This document shows positions 15,618-24,603 of a DNA stretch of 64,000 nucleotides, piece after piece. The stretch comes from Microcoleus sp036704825 (GTDB taxonomy: Bacteria > Cyanobacteriota > Cyanobacteriia > Cyanobacteriales > Microcoleaceae). Below the pieces are notes generated by a model. That model was given only the letters and a program-made list of their open reading frames with translations. It made no database searches and had not been told where the DNA came from. The stretch covers positions 62,001 through 126,000 of the forward strand of contig JAUBSN010000002.1 in NCBI GenBank assembly GCA_036704825.1. Reading direction: 5' to 3'. Within the stretch, counting starts at the first letter, position 1; each line of letters opens with the position of its first letter. A program made the position numbers and the translations under genes.

Positions 15618-17561
15618 TTACAAATCTTTGGCAAATTTACTTAGATTGTCTTGCCGCCATTTAGCATCGGCGCGCCTGTCTGTTTGCAATTCTAAGACGC
15701 GAATCCCGCTATTTGGCAAAAAACTTAATTTTTGTTTGAACTGTTCCCAATCGTCTATTATCTCGTGTTCCACGCGGTAAGTTGCACACAACTGAGCAAA
15801 GTTAATCTGCTGCGGCGTGGCAAAAAATTCTTCAAAGGGCGGGTCAAATTTGGCAACGGGCAACATTTCAAAAATTCCGCCACCGTTGTTATTAATTAAT
15901 ATGATTGTCAGATGACCTATAAATTTATTTTTAATTAAAAAACCGTTTGTATCGTGCAAAAATGCTAAATCTCCTGTTAACAAAATACTGCTTTGATAGC
16001 AGTGAGCAACTCCCAAAGCTGTTGATAATGTGCCGTCTATGCCGTTAGCGCCGCGATTGAAAAACGGTTTTATTTCTAAGTTGTTCGGCTTCCAGAAAAA
16101 CTCTACATCTCTGACGGGCATACTGTTGGCAATAAATATCGGTGTTCCAGGTGGCAAAATTTGGGAAAGCAGCCAGGAAACTTTGGGTTCGATTATGTTG
16201 TTAATTGCTGATATTTTTTGGTCGATTGTTTGTCTGATTTGGATTTCGGTGTTGCGCCAAAGTTGGAGGTATTCGTTTGATGGAGAGGTTGGAACCCCCC
16301 CTAACCCCCCCTTGCTAAGGGGGGGGATTTGAGTTGACTCGCCCTTGTTAAGGGGGGGAACTTGAGGGGGGATATTAGTGGTAGCAGTGGTTAGAACCCC
16401 CCCTAACCCCCCCTTGCTAAGGGGGGGGACTTGAGAGGACTCCTCCTTAAGCAGGGGGGGGACAAGAGTTAATATAGTTACGAGATTAGTTGCGAGATTT
16501 TCTACCGAGGTTCGCAGGTGAATTGTTTGGCCGTGTAGGGGATCGAAGTTGTGGTGGCTGGGGTCGATTATGTAGCGTTTTGGTTTGGTTTTTTCTAGCC
16601 AGTTTCGCAGTTCTTTGCTTGTGGGTAAGTCTCCGATTTGAATGGCGATTTCTGGGGTTAATTTATCTGCTAGTTCGCGGTTTCGCAGGATTAAATCGTA
16701 GGTGGAAATTAGATGGGGGTTGAGTTGGGCGTAGTTTCTGACTGGGGATAGTCCTTCTGCTAAAACTGGCCAGTTTAAGGATTGGGAAATTTGGGCGATC
16801 GCACTACAGTATTTTTCGGCAAATTGAGGCTGTGCAACGCCTGCAATAATAATCCCTTTGCTGCACTTTTGCCACTGTTGCATGGTACTTTCTTCTCCCC
16901 GACTTAACAAGCTGGGGGGGGTAGAGCTTTCTCCAGCAAAAATTGGTTCTAATCCTGCAAAGAATTCTTCGGGATTGAATTGTGTTTCTAAAACTTCTAC
17001 AGCTATGTCTGGAACGGGTACAAGCGGGTCGCGAAAGGGGATGTTGAGGTGGACGGGGCCCTTCGTTGGAAATTGCGATCGCTCCCAAGCATACACGATC
17101 GTCTGCCGCAGATAGTCTAGCATTCCTCTGGACGCAGAAGGTATCGCTAATTCGGCTTGCCAGTTGGGATAATTGCCGTATATTTTCACTTGGTCGATCG
17201 CTTGTCCGGCGTGACAGTCGCGCAGTTCTGGAGGTCGATCGGCGGTGAATATTAGCAGCGGAATTCGACTTTCTCTGGCTTCTATGATAGCAGGATAAAA
17301 GTTGGCGGCAGCGGTTCCCGATGTGCAAATTAGTGCGGTTGGCAAAGAGGATTTTTTGGCGATTCCTAATGCAAAAAAGCTGGCTGAACGTTCATCGAGT
17401 ATGGGAATAGTTTCTATTTTTTTGTTGAGGGCAAAGGCAATTGTTAGCGGTGCCGATCGCGAACCGGGACAAATGACGGCAGTAGTTAATCCCAACCGCT
17501 GCAAAGTTTCTGCTAATACGGAAGCCCAGACGGTGTTTGTATTGCGAAAATCTATTGGCAT
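15618..17561 (-). CDS. menD: MenD, 2-succinyl-5-enolpyruvyl-6-hydroxy-3-cyclohexene-1-carboxylate synthase
   Basis: This is a thiamine-diphosphate enzyme of menaquinone/phylloquinone synthesis that joins isochorismate and 2-oxoglutarate. Family marks are the N-terminal VICPGSRSAPLTIAFA with the catalytic Glu shortly after (ILDERSASFFALG), and the ThDP/Mg motif GDLAFLHDTNGFLI with INNNGGGIFEMLP. At 647 residues it is longer than usual (about 580). The excess is two PPLSKGGLGG-rich stretches at residues about 364-425 plus a shorter one near 215, all encoded by palindromic repeats and all in frame. They lie between domains, so the enzyme may still work. The ATG at 17561 is clear. Confidence 0.93.
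   Translation of the reverse strand: MPIDFRNTNTVWASVLAETLQRLGLTTAVICPGSRSAPLTIAFALNKKIETIPILDERSASFFALGIAKKSSLPTALICTSGTAAANFYPAIIEARESRIPLLIFTADRPPELRDCHAGQAIDQVKIYGNYPNWQAELAIPSASRGMLDYLRQTIVYAWERSQFPTKGPVHLNIPFRDPLVPVPDIAVEVLETQFNPEEFFAGLEPIFAGESSTPPSLLSRGEESTMQQWQKCSKGIIIAGVAQPQFAEKYCSAIAQISQSLNWPVLAEGLSPVRNYAQLNPHLISTYDLILRNRELADKLTPEIAIQIGDLPTSKELRNWLEKTKPKRYIIDPSHHNFDPLHGQTIHLRTSVENLATNLVTILTLVPPLLKEESSQVPPLSKGGLGGVLTTATTNIPPQVPPLNKGESTQIPPLSKGGLGGVPTSPSNEYLQLWRNTEIQIRQTIDQKISAINNIIEPKVSWLLSQILPPGTPIFIANSMPVRDVEFFWKPNNLEIKPFFNRGANGIDGTLSTALGVAHCYQSSILLTGDLAFLHDTNGFLIKNKFIGHLTIILINNNGGGIFEMLPVAKFDPPFEEFFATPQQINFAQLCATYRVEHEIIDDWEQFKQKLSFLPNSGIRVLELQTDRRADAKWRQDNLSKFAKDL
16287..16470. 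repeat. Two GC-rich palindromic repeats inside menD
   Basis: Two units of about 85 bp lie roughly 99 bp apart, at 16287-16371 and 16386-16470. Each has the core CCCCCCCTTGCTAAGGGGGGG and a second half ending in CTTGTTAAGGGGGGG or similar. They are translated in frame as PPLSKGGLGG and PPLNKGE. A shorter relative lies at about 16891-16925. The same core occurs in menC (22206) and, with CCCCTCCC-type stems, at 58120 and 59552. Confidence 0.85.
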
Positions 17562-17634
17562 TGCTAAATCTGAGTAGCTAAACTCTGTATTGTGCTACGA
17601 TATTATACCCAAATAATTGTCAGGATACATTTTT

Positions 17635-17934
17635 ATGATTCTTGAGGCGGTTGTGCTGAATGTCAAATCTGGCTGTGAGGGGGATTTTGAGATAGCTTTT
17701 AGAGAAGCCTCCAGTCTGATAGCGTCTGTAGATGGATATTTATCTCACGAACTTCATCGCTGCACAGAAGTTCAAGGAAAATATCTATTATTGGTGAGAT
17801 GGGAAAATTTAGAAGCTCATACAATTAGATTTAGGAATTCCGCTGAATATCAAGAGTGGAAAAGAATGCTTCACCATTTTTACGATCCTTTTCCCACAGT
17901 AGAACATTTTGAGGAAGTGAAAATTAAACATTAA
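17635..17934 (+). CDS. Antibiotic biosynthesis monooxygenase (ABM) domain protein
   Basis: This 99-residue protein has the dimeric alpha/beta barrel pattern of the ABM family: ILEAVVLNVKSGCEGDFEIAF, YLSHELHRCTEVQGKYLLLVRWENLEAH and the end FYDPFPTVEHFEEV. Members include small haem-degrading and quinol-type monooxygenases, but many have unknown substrates. The ATG at 17635 has AGGA upstream; a TTG at 17617 is less likely. It is divergent from menD (73 bp) and converges on menF, so its place inside the quinone cluster is suggestive only. Confidence 0.85.
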   Translation: MILEAVVLNVKSGCEGDFEIAFREASSLIASVDGYLSHELHRCTEVQGKYLLLVRWENLEAHTIRFRNSAEYQEWKRMLHHFYDPFPTVEHFEEVKIKH

Positions 17935-17986
17935 CACAGAGTCTATCAATTAGCCAGACAACTCTACATTCTGCAAATTAGCTGAA

Positions 17987-19420
17987 TTAAACTAAAGCAT
18001 TTAAAAGTGCCTGCAATTTGAGCTGAATTTCTGCTAGTTCTTTTTCGGGTTCGGAACCAGCCACAATACCAGCACCAGCATAAAGTATAGCCCGATCGCC
18101 GTCGATTAAAGCCGATCGAATGCCGACGGCAAATTCGCCGTTGCCGGTGCGATCGATCCAGCCGAGGGGTGCTGCATACAGAGAGCGATCGCAGGTTTCG
18201 CAGCGGCGAATTTGTTCTAGGGCAATATCTCTCGGCACGCCGGCTACCGCTGGTGTTGGATGCAGTTGAGCTAAAATCTTTAATAAATGAATATCAGGAG
18301 GGATTTGAGCAGTTATGGGTGTCCACAAATGCTGAATGTTTGATAGTTGCAGCAGTCTGGGCACTGGGGAAAAATTGGGAGTTATGCCGAGTTTAGACAG
18401 GCGATCGACAATAAAGTCAATCACAACTTGATGTTCTCGAATATCTTTCTCGCTCTCGAGCAATCCCTGGGCTAATTTCGCATCTCCCGCCTCAGTTTTT
18501 CCCCTCGGTGCTGAACCTGCTAAAGCATCTGTTAATAACTGATTGTTGTGAATGCTAATTAAGCGTTCGGGACTGGCACCGATAAAAGTTTGTCCTTTGC
18601 CGTTACTGGTTGAAAATACATAGCAATCTGGATAGCTGAGGCGCAAGTTGTTTAATGAATCTATTAAACTGAAAGGGCTTTTAGAAATCACATTGATTGC
18701 TTGGGATAAAACAATTTTACTAAAATATTTAGAGGCTATCAATTCTAAAGCAGACTTGACTGATGTTTTAAATTGACTGGCATCATTGACGGGGATTTGT
18801 TTCAAAGATATCGAACTGTTGATAGCAGTAGTTAGTTTATGGTATTTGCGAGATTCAATCTTATCAAAGGTTTGCCAAATATTTTCAGCGATGCTTTTAA
18901 TGTTTATATCTTTTTCTATTACGGCATTGGCGACGATAATGCAGCTATCTTTCTGTCGGGCAATTTGCCATTTTGGTAAAAAGATGGTGGCTGGCGGAAA
19001 GTAAGAATTAGCGGCTGTGTTCTCATCAAAAAAAGCAAAACTACAAAAAAAGTGAGGCCCGCTAAATGGCAAGCGTTCCGCACCAATGGTAATTGTATTG
19101 GCAAGTGTTGAACGAATAAAATTTTGAGCTAAGGCAAACCGATCGGTTCCTGCTACTGTGAGATGGATTGCCGAATCAAGGGCTGCGATCGCAAAACTTT
19201 TGCCGACAATTGGGTTTCTTTTTTCAAAGTAAAAGTGCCGCTGACAAGGTTCGGCAATCTCTTGCAGTACAGCTAGCGGATCGAGGGGATAAATTTCCTG
19301 AGAAATACTAACTATTTTTGTGCGATCTTTTTCGGTTAAAGACTGCTGGCAATTTAACAGAAACTGATTCAGTTGATTGCGGTCTTGCAAGAGATTAGCG
19401 CGGTGCGGTATTACTGTCAT
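17987..19420 (-). CDS. menF: Isochorismate synthase MenF
   Basis: This 477-residue chorismate-binding enzyme makes isochorismate, the first step of menaquinone/phylloquinone synthesis. The C-terminal domain carries SKIVLSQAINV, FIGASPERLISIHNN, DALAGSAPRGKT, the Glu/His-rich KDIREHQVVIDFI, and LHPTPAVAGVPRD followed by GWIDRTGNGEFAVGIRSALI, the usual active-site and Mg-binding blocks. It lies head to head with menA across 383 bp. The ATG at 19420 is clear. Salicylate or anthranilate synthase functions are less likely given the surrounding men genes. Confidence 0.93.
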   Translation of the reverse strand: MTVIPHRANLLQDRNQLNQFLLNCQQSLTEKDRTKIVSISQEIYPLDPLAVLQEIAEPCQRHFYFEKRNPIVGKSFAIAALDSAIHLTVAGTDRFALAQNFIRSTLANTITIGAERLPFSGPHFFCSFAFFDENTAANSYFPPATIFLPKWQIARQKDSCIIVANAVIEKDINIKSIAENIWQTFDKIESRKYHKLTTAINSSISLKQIPVNDASQFKTSVKSALELIASKYFSKIVLSQAINVISKSPFSLIDSLNNLRLSYPDCYVFSTSNGKGQTFIGASPERLISIHNNQLLTDALAGSAPRGKTEAGDAKLAQGLLESEKDIREHQVVIDFIVDRLSKLGITPNFSPVPRLLQLSNIQHLWTPITAQIPPDIHLLKILAQLHPTPAVAGVPRDIALEQIRRCETCDRSLYAAPLGWIDRTGNGEFAVGIRSALIDGDRAILYAGAGIVAGSEPEKELAEIQLKLQALLNALV

Positions 19421-19803
19421 GAAAGCGAGAATAGCAGATTTGTCAGATAGAGTGTGGGTTTGTCCGGCTAAAACCCCTATTTCGATCTAAGCACGGGAGG
19501 GCGATCGCAAAACACGACCTTTTGAGTTTCCCTGCCTGTTTGGGCTCTGTTGGGGAAAAAAACCGACCGTCGGGCGATCCATCGAAACATTTAGACACAA
19601 AACTTTAAGATCGATCGGCTAAATTTCGCAAAAGTCGATCGCCCCCCGCAGAGGTTTACAGACGGGCTACTTGCGCTGTTTGAGTGCCGCCACAGCCTCT
19701 GTGTGGATGTCAGCCGCGCACTCAACCCGATCGAGAGTAGACTTTGTTCACCAATAAAATTGTAAAATTACTACGCTGCTATCAATTGAATCAAGTTTGT
19801 GTA
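19421..19803. promoter_or_regulatory. Divergent intergenic region menF/menA
   Basis: This 383-bp stretch has no gene. It contains several GATCG-rich HIP1-like sites and should hold the promoters of menF (leftward) and menA (rightward). No conserved operator could be recognised. Confidence 0.4.
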
Positions 19804-20700
19804 ATGACAACAAAGTTAATTGAACGTCCAAATAGTAAATTGTGGCTGGCGGCAATCAAGCCGCCCATGTACAGCGTTGCGGTGATTCCTATTTCAGTAG
19901 GAACTGCAATTGCTTTTGCCGAAACTCAAACGATTAATTGGTCAATTTTTTCGACATTTTTAATTTCAGCCATTTTGATTATAGCATGGTTGAATCTCAG
20001 CAATGATGTATTTGACTCGGAAACAGGCATCGATAAAAACAAAGCGCATTCCCTAGTTAATTTAACCGGAAATAAAGCTTTAATTTTCGGGTTGGCAAAT
20101 CTGTTTTTAGCAGTGGGAGTGTCGGGAATCTGCGCCATAAGCTGGTGGCAAAAAGACCCAACAGTAATTTTGCTGGTAGTTTTGTGCTGTGCTCTCGGCT
20201 ACACTTATCAAGGGCCTCCGTTTCGTCTTGGCTATCAGGGTTTAGGGGAAATCATCTGCTTTTTCACCTTTGGGCCGCTAGCTTTCGCCGCTGCTTATTA
20301 CAGTCAAACTCAAACTTGGTCTGCCGCTAATTTTGCGGCTTCGGCAATCGTGGGAATTACTACGAGTATCATTTTATTTTGTTCCCACTTTCACCAAGTT
20401 GAGGACGATTTGGCTGCGGGGAAAAAATCGCCGATTGTTCGGCTGGGTACGAAAAAAGGTGCCCAGTTGTTGCAGTGGTTGTGCGGCAGCGTTTATGCTT
20501 TGACTGTGCTATTTGTGGCTTTGGGAATGTTCCCAATTTGGACGCTGTTAATTTTTGGGAGTTTGCCATTTGCGATCGACCTTTGCCGCCATGTCACAGA
20601 CTATCACGACCAACCGGCAAAGGTCAGCAACTCTAAGTTTATCGCAGTTACGCTGCATTTTTCGAGCGGATTGCTGCTGGCGTTGGGGTTTGTTTTGTAG
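19804..20700 (+). CDS. menA: MenA, 1,4-dihydroxy-2-naphthoate phytyltransferase
   Basis: This 298-residue UbiA-family membrane prenyltransferase has about eight hydrophobic helices. The first Asp-rich motif is LNLSNDVFDSETGID and a second is HFHQVEDDLAAGKKS. It attaches the phytyl chain to dihydroxynaphthoate on the way to phylloquinone, the secondary acceptor of photosystem I. The ATG at 19804 (MTTKLIERPNSKLW) is favoured over a start 20 codons upstream, which would add unrelated residues. It is the first of a rightward group with menH, menC and menE. Confidence 0.93.
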   Translation: MTTKLIERPNSKLWLAAIKPPMYSVAVIPISVGTAIAFAETQTINWSIFSTFLISAILIIAWLNLSNDVFDSETGIDKNKAHSLVNLTGNKALIFGLANLFLAVGVSGICAISWWQKDPTVILLVVLCCALGYTYQGPPFRLGYQGLGEIICFFTFGPLAFAAAYYSQTQTWSAANFAASAIVGITTSIILFCSHFHQVEDDLAAGKKSPIVRLGTKKGAQLLQWLCGSVYALTVLFVALGMFPIWTLLIFGSLPFAIDLCRHVTDYHDQPAKVSNSKFIAVTLHFSSGLLLALGFVL

Positions 20701-20729
20701 GTCGGGCGATCGAGAATTCCGGTAAAATG

Positions 20730-20811
20730 GAGGTATGGTTTGCTGAGTTAAGGGAGTTGGCAGAGTTGGGTGACTTCTCAAAATCTTCTTTAATTCAGCA
20801 ATCCGTACCTC
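20730..20811. repeat. Small inverted-repeat element between menA and the 81-residue gene
   Basis: GAGGTATGGTTTGCTGA (20730) is matched by TCAGCAATCCGTACCTC (20795-20811): 15 of 17 bases pair, with further A/T pairing inward. The 82-bp unit looks like a MITE-type element lying in the operon. Confidence 0.65.
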
Positions 20812-20842
20812 ACATTGAATCGTAAAAAAGGAGAATTAAACC

Positions 20843-21088
20843 ATGACTACGCAAACAGAAATAGGCAAAATTATGAGTTTAGAAGAAATTTTTAGCTTAT
20901 ATCCTGATGAGTGGGTACTCATCGTCAATCCTGAATTAGATGAAGAATTCAGCGTGATTCGAGGTGAAGTTTTAGCCCATGCAACAGAACGCGATGAAAT
21001 TTACAGTAAGCTTTCATTAAGGAATGGAAAATCTGTAGCAATAGAGTATACTGGATCGATACCCGATCACATAGCAGTGATGTTGTAA
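20843..21088 (+). CDS. Hypothetical 81-residue protein in the men cluster
   Basis: I do not recognise the function. The protein starts MTTQTEIGKIMSLEEIFSLY and contains DEWVLIVNPELDEEF, HATERDEIYSKLSL and SVAIEYTGSIPDH. It is acidic, has no membrane segment and resembles small hypothetical proteins common in cyanobacteria. AAGGAG lies 8 nt before the ATG, a strong site. The stop is 4 bp before menH, so it is co-transcribed with the men genes. A role in the pathway cannot be claimed from this. Confidence 0.82.
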   Translation: MTTQTEIGKIMSLEEIFSLYPDEWVLIVNPELDEEFSVIRGEVLAHATERDEIYSKLSLRNGKSVAIEYTGSIPDHIAVML

Positions 21089-21092
21089 CGAA

Positions 21093-21893
21093 ATGGCAAC
21101 CTTTAATAATTATAAATTTAACTATTTTTTAAGTGGCACTAATAATCAGCAGACAATTTTATTGTTGCATGGATTCACTGGGAACAGTCAAGACTTTAAT
21201 CCTATCATTACCTTACTTTCTAAAAGTTATTGCTGTCTAGCAGTTGACCTTCCAGGTCACGGAGAAACCAGAGTAATCGGCGACGAAAGTTGCTACACTA
21301 TGTCAAATACTGCCCAAGCATTGATAGAGTTATTAAATGATTTACAAATAGACAAATGTTTGTTGTTGGGCTATTCAATGGGCGGTAGATTGGCACTTTA
21401 CATGACATTGCATTTTCCAGAAAGATTCGAGAAAGTAGTGCTAGAGTCAGCTTCGCCAGGATTGAAGACAGAAAAAGAGCGATCGCACCGCCTGGAAGCA
21501 GATTCACAGATAGCACAAAAGCTGGAAAATAGCAACCTTAAAGATTTTTTATACAACTGGTACGATCGCCCTTTATTCAAATCTTTAAAAAACTCTCCCC
21601 ACTTCGACAAACTCATCGAAAGCCGCTTAGCAAACAATCCCTTAGAATTAGCCAAATCACTCCGCAATATGGGAACCGGCAACCAGCCCTCTCTCTGGGA
21701 AAAAATCGCACAAAATCAAATCCCCATCCTGTTGCTAGCGGGAGAATATGATGATAAATTTACAACAATAAATACCGAAATTGCCAAATTGTGTCCGGCC
21801 GCTAGTCTGGAAATTGTACCAAAAGCTGGTCACAACATCCATTTTGAAAATATTGATACGTTTGTCGCACTTGTGAGACAATTTTATGATTAA
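21093..21893 (+). CDS. menH: MenH, 2-succinyl-6-hydroxy-2,4-cyclohexadiene-1-carboxylate synthase
   Basis: This 266-residue alpha/beta hydrolase removes pyruvate from the MenD product. The oxyanion region is LLLHGFTGNSQDF, the nucleophile elbow is GYSMGGRLALYM, the acid is in LLLAGEYDDKF and the final His in PKAGHNIHFEN, all in normal order. GHGETR after the second strand is also typical of MenH. It is directly followed by menC (11 bp), which catalyses the next step, so the assignment to MenH rather than another hydrolase is well supported by context. Confidence 0.9.
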   Translation: MATFNNYKFNYFLSGTNNQQTILLLHGFTGNSQDFNPIITLLSKSYCCLAVDLPGHGETRVIGDESCYTMSNTAQALIELLNDLQIDKCLLLGYSMGGRLALYMTLHFPERFEKVVLESASPGLKTEKERSHRLEADSQIAQKLENSNLKDFLYNWYDRPLFKSLKNSPHFDKLIESRLANNPLELAKSLRNMGTGNQPSLWEKIAQNQIPILLLAGEYDDKFTTINTEIAKLCPAASLEIVPKAGHNIHFENIDTFVALVRQFYD

Positions 21894-21904
21894 CTAAAAA
21901 ACTA

Positions 21905-22942
21905 ATGCTTTATCAATTCGAGTTTCGCACTTATCAGCGAAAATTTAAGCGCCCCTTGCAAACAAGTCACGGCATCTGGGATATTCGCGAAGGAATTATC
22001 CTGCGACTTACTGACGAAAATAATCAGATTGGTTGGGGAGAAATTGCCCCTTTGAGTTGGTTTGGTTCCGAAAGTTTTGAGCAAGCTTTAGATTTTTGTC
22101 AGCAGTTGCCAGGTAATATTTCATCAGAGATGATTTTTGCTATTTCCGCCCAATTGCCGGCTTGTCAATTTGGCTTTGAGTCAGCAATATCAAACGAGCA
22201 AAATTCACCCCCCCCAGCCCCCCCTTGCCAAGGGGGGGAGAAAAGCGAAAAATTAACTTACCTTTCCCAAAAGGGGGAGAAAATGCAAAATCGGTTCAGC
22301 GGTTTATTGCCAGCAGGTGAAACAGCTTTGCAGGCTTTGCAAGTGCTTTGGTTAGAGGGATATCGCACGTTTAAATGGAAAATTGGCGTTGCTGCAATTG
22401 AACAAGAATTAAAGATTTTTCAGCAGCTAATCCAAGCAATGCACAATTTGTGCGATCGCGAAAAAGCATTTTTGCGCTTAGATGCCAACGGGGGACTCAG
22501 TTACTCGGAGGCTAAAAAATGGCTGGAAGCTTGCGACAAGGTAAAAGCAACTCCCGACTTTTCTGCAGACATTGAATTTTTGGAACAGCCGCTGCCCGCA
22601 ACACAGTTTCAGGAAATGGTAGAATTGAATGCTATTTATGCAACTGCGATCGCCCTTGATGAATCTGCCGCCAACCTCGATCGCATCCAAGAGTGCTACA
22701 GCCAAGGCTGGCGGGGAATTTTCGTCATTAAACCTGCGATTGCTGGTTCTCCATCCCAACTGCGAAAATTTTGTCAAACTCACAATATAGACGCAGTTTT
22801 CTCATCAGTATTTGAAACCGAAATCGGCAGACAAGCAGCCTTAAATTTAGCAACACAATTGTCTTTAAATAAGAGAGCACTCGGCTTCGGCACCGATGCC
22901 TGGTTCGATGACAACCATTCGATTTTAGATTTTAGATTTTAG
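21905..22942 (+). CDS. menC: MenC, o-succinylbenzoate synthase
   Basis: This 345-residue enolase-superfamily dehydratase has a KxK motif (YRTFKWKIGVA), and Mg ligands in LRLDANGG, IEFLEQPLP and IALDESA, then VIKPAIAGS with the second catalytic Lys. Residues near 100-130 carry an unusual stretch, SPPPAPPCQGGEKSEKL, encoded by the same GC-rich palindrome seen in menD, in frame and between the capping domain and the barrel. The last residues, SILDFRF, and the stop codon come from a 7-bp tandem repeat that starts before the stop. Confidence 0.92.
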   Translation: MLYQFEFRTYQRKFKRPLQTSHGIWDIREGIILRLTDENNQIGWGEIAPLSWFGSESFEQALDFCQQLPGNISSEMIFAISAQLPACQFGFESAISNEQNSPPPAPPCQGGEKSEKLTYLSQKGEKMQNRFSGLLPAGETALQALQVLWLEGYRTFKWKIGVAAIEQELKIFQQLIQAMHNLCDREKAFLRLDANGGLSYSEAKKWLEACDKVKATPDFSADIEFLEQPLPATQFQEMVELNAIYATAIALDESAANLDRIQECYSQGWRGIFVIKPAIAGSPSQLRKFCQTHNIDAVFSSVFETEIGRQAALNLATQLSLNKRALGFGTDAWFDDNHSILDFRF

Positions 22943-22949
22943 ATTTTAG
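22922..22949. repeat. Heptanucleotide tandem repeat (ATTTTAG)n at the end of menC
   Basis: Four perfect ATTTTAG units overlap the menC stop codon (TAG at 22940-22942). The same unit recurs at 45388-45415, and a related one at 25720-25748. This is the short tandemly repeated repetitive (STRR) type known from filamentous cyanobacteria. Confidence 0.85.
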
Positions 22950-23018
22950 ATTACTCCCACGACTAAATCAAGCGGGTTAGGTAATTGTTTTGAATCGAGA
23001 AACTTGGTGAAAGCATCT

Positions 23019-24464
23019 ATGGTAACAAATCTAACAGTAAATATCCTGGATATCGCGTCTGGCTTGCCCGATAATTGGCTTGTCGGTTGTGACAGTCGCG
23101 AATTTGCCCGAATTGTCGATCGGCTATTTCTTGAAATTACCCAAAATCCCGCACAAAAAACACCCCCAAAAATTTGCCTCGCCGAACCAGAACCAGTGCA
23201 ATTTCTTGCCAGTTTCACAGCCGCCCGCGCCGCCAGAACCCCCATTTTTCTGTGCAATCCCAACTGGGTAAAACCAGAATGGGAACAAGTCTTTGATTTA
23301 GTCCAACCAGACATATTTTTAGGACAATACCCGCTGCCCAACAATCCCGATATCCCAGTCCGCGAAGGCGGGCTTCGTTTGTACAGTCGCGAATTCGATT
23401 CGCCGACTAAAAGCGGTTTTGATACAATCATGATTCCCACCGGCGGTTCTTCAGGAAAAATCCGTTTTGCCATCCACACTTGGGAAACACTAACGGCATC
23501 AGTACAAGGTTTTCAACAATATTTTCAAGCTGACAAAATCAACTCGTTCTGCGTTTTGCCATTATACCACGTCAGCGGTTTAATGCAATTCATGCGTTCT
23601 TTTACTACCTGCGGACAACTGGCAATTCAGCCATTTAAAGAATTAGAAAATGGTAAAATATGCGACATCGAACCAGAAGAATTTTTCATTTCTTTAGTTC
23701 CCACTCAACTGCAACGGCTGCTGCAAAACCAAGATACAGCTAATTGGCTGCGACGGTTTCGTGCCGTACTTTTGGGCGGTGCTCCCGCTTGGCAGGAACT
23801 TTTAGAAACAGCTAGAAACTATCAAATCAAATTAGCGCCCAGTTACGGCATGACCGAAACTGCCTCGCAAATTGCTACACTAAAACCCCAAGATTTTCTC
23901 GCTGGCAATAACAGTTCCGGTCAAACTTTACCGCACGCAAAAATAACTATTCGCAGTGCAAAAGGCGAGATTTTGTGCGGCAATCAAATCGGAAATATTG
24001 CGGTAAATGCTAAATCTTTGGCGTTGGGTTATTATCCTGAACAATTTGGCGATTCCCTGCGGGATAGCTTCGCTTCACGCAAATATTTCCAATTAGACGA
24101 TTTGGGATTTTTTGATAAAAATAACTACTTAAATATCGTCGGACGCAGCAGCGACAAAATTATCACAGGCGGAGAAAATGTATTTCCGGCGGAAGTCGAA
24201 GCCGCTGTGCGATCGACTAATTTAGTGGCGGATATTGCTGTAATTGGCGTGCCAGACAAAGATTGGGGCCAAGTCGTTACCGCTATCTACGTTCCCGCTA
24301 ATTCCGAAGTTACTGTGAAAAATCTGCAAGCGGCAATAGAAGATAAGTTGAGCAAGTTTAAGCGGCCGAAATATTGGGTAGTCGTCGAACAATTGCCGCG
24401 CAATTCTCAAGGCAAAGTCAATCGAGAACAATTGCAAGAAATTGCGATGTGTCATTGCCGGTGA
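23019..24464 (+). CDS. menE: MenE, 2-succinylbenzoate-CoA ligase
   Basis: This 481-residue ANL-superfamily adenylating enzyme has the P-loop-like MIPTGGSSGKIRFAIHTW, the A5 motif SYGMTETASQ, YFQLDDLGFFDKNNYLNIVGRSSDKIITGGENVFPAEVE (A7-A8) and the catalytic Lys near the end in NSQGKVNREQL. It activates o-succinylbenzoate to its CoA ester, the step after MenC. The ATG at 23019 is preferred to a TTG five codons upstream. It follows menC by 76 bp. Confidence 0.93.
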   Translation: MVTNLTVNILDIASGLPDNWLVGCDSREFARIVDRLFLEITQNPAQKTPPKICLAEPEPVQFLASFTAARAARTPIFLCNPNWVKPEWEQVFDLVQPDIFLGQYPLPNNPDIPVREGGLRLYSREFDSPTKSGFDTIMIPTGGSSGKIRFAIHTWETLTASVQGFQQYFQADKINSFCVLPLYHVSGLMQFMRSFTTCGQLAIQPFKELENGKICDIEPEEFFISLVPTQLQRLLQNQDTANWLRRFRAVLLGGAPAWQELLETARNYQIKLAPSYGMTETASQIATLKPQDFLAGNNSSGQTLPHAKITIRSAKGEILCGNQIGNIAVNAKSLALGYYPEQFGDSLRDSFASRKYFQLDDLGFFDKNNYLNIVGRSSDKIITGGENVFPAEVEAAVRSTNLVADIAVIGVPDKDWGQVVTAIYVPANSEVTVKNLQAAIEDKLSKFKRPKYWVVVEQLPRNSQGKVNREQLQEIAMCHCR

Positions 24465-24503
24465 ATCGATAGTATTAACCGGCTTTGACAGTAATTCCTG
24501 TCT

Positions 24504-24603
24504 GTAGGGGCGGGTTCACCAATATCTACAACACCAGTGAGAAATCTCACAAACCCGCCCCGACCCCGCCCAATTCCCAATTCCCAATTCCCAATTCCCA
24601 ATT
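24504..24603. repeat. Palindrome plus (CAATTCC)n tandem repeat behind menE
   Basis: The inverted repeat GGGGCGGGTT (24507-24516) / AACCCGCCCC (24552-24561) matches the elements between csc1 and cas6. It is followed by four and a half CAATTCC units at 24571-24603 that run into the stop codon (24602-24604) of the converging reductase gene. Confidence 0.85.
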
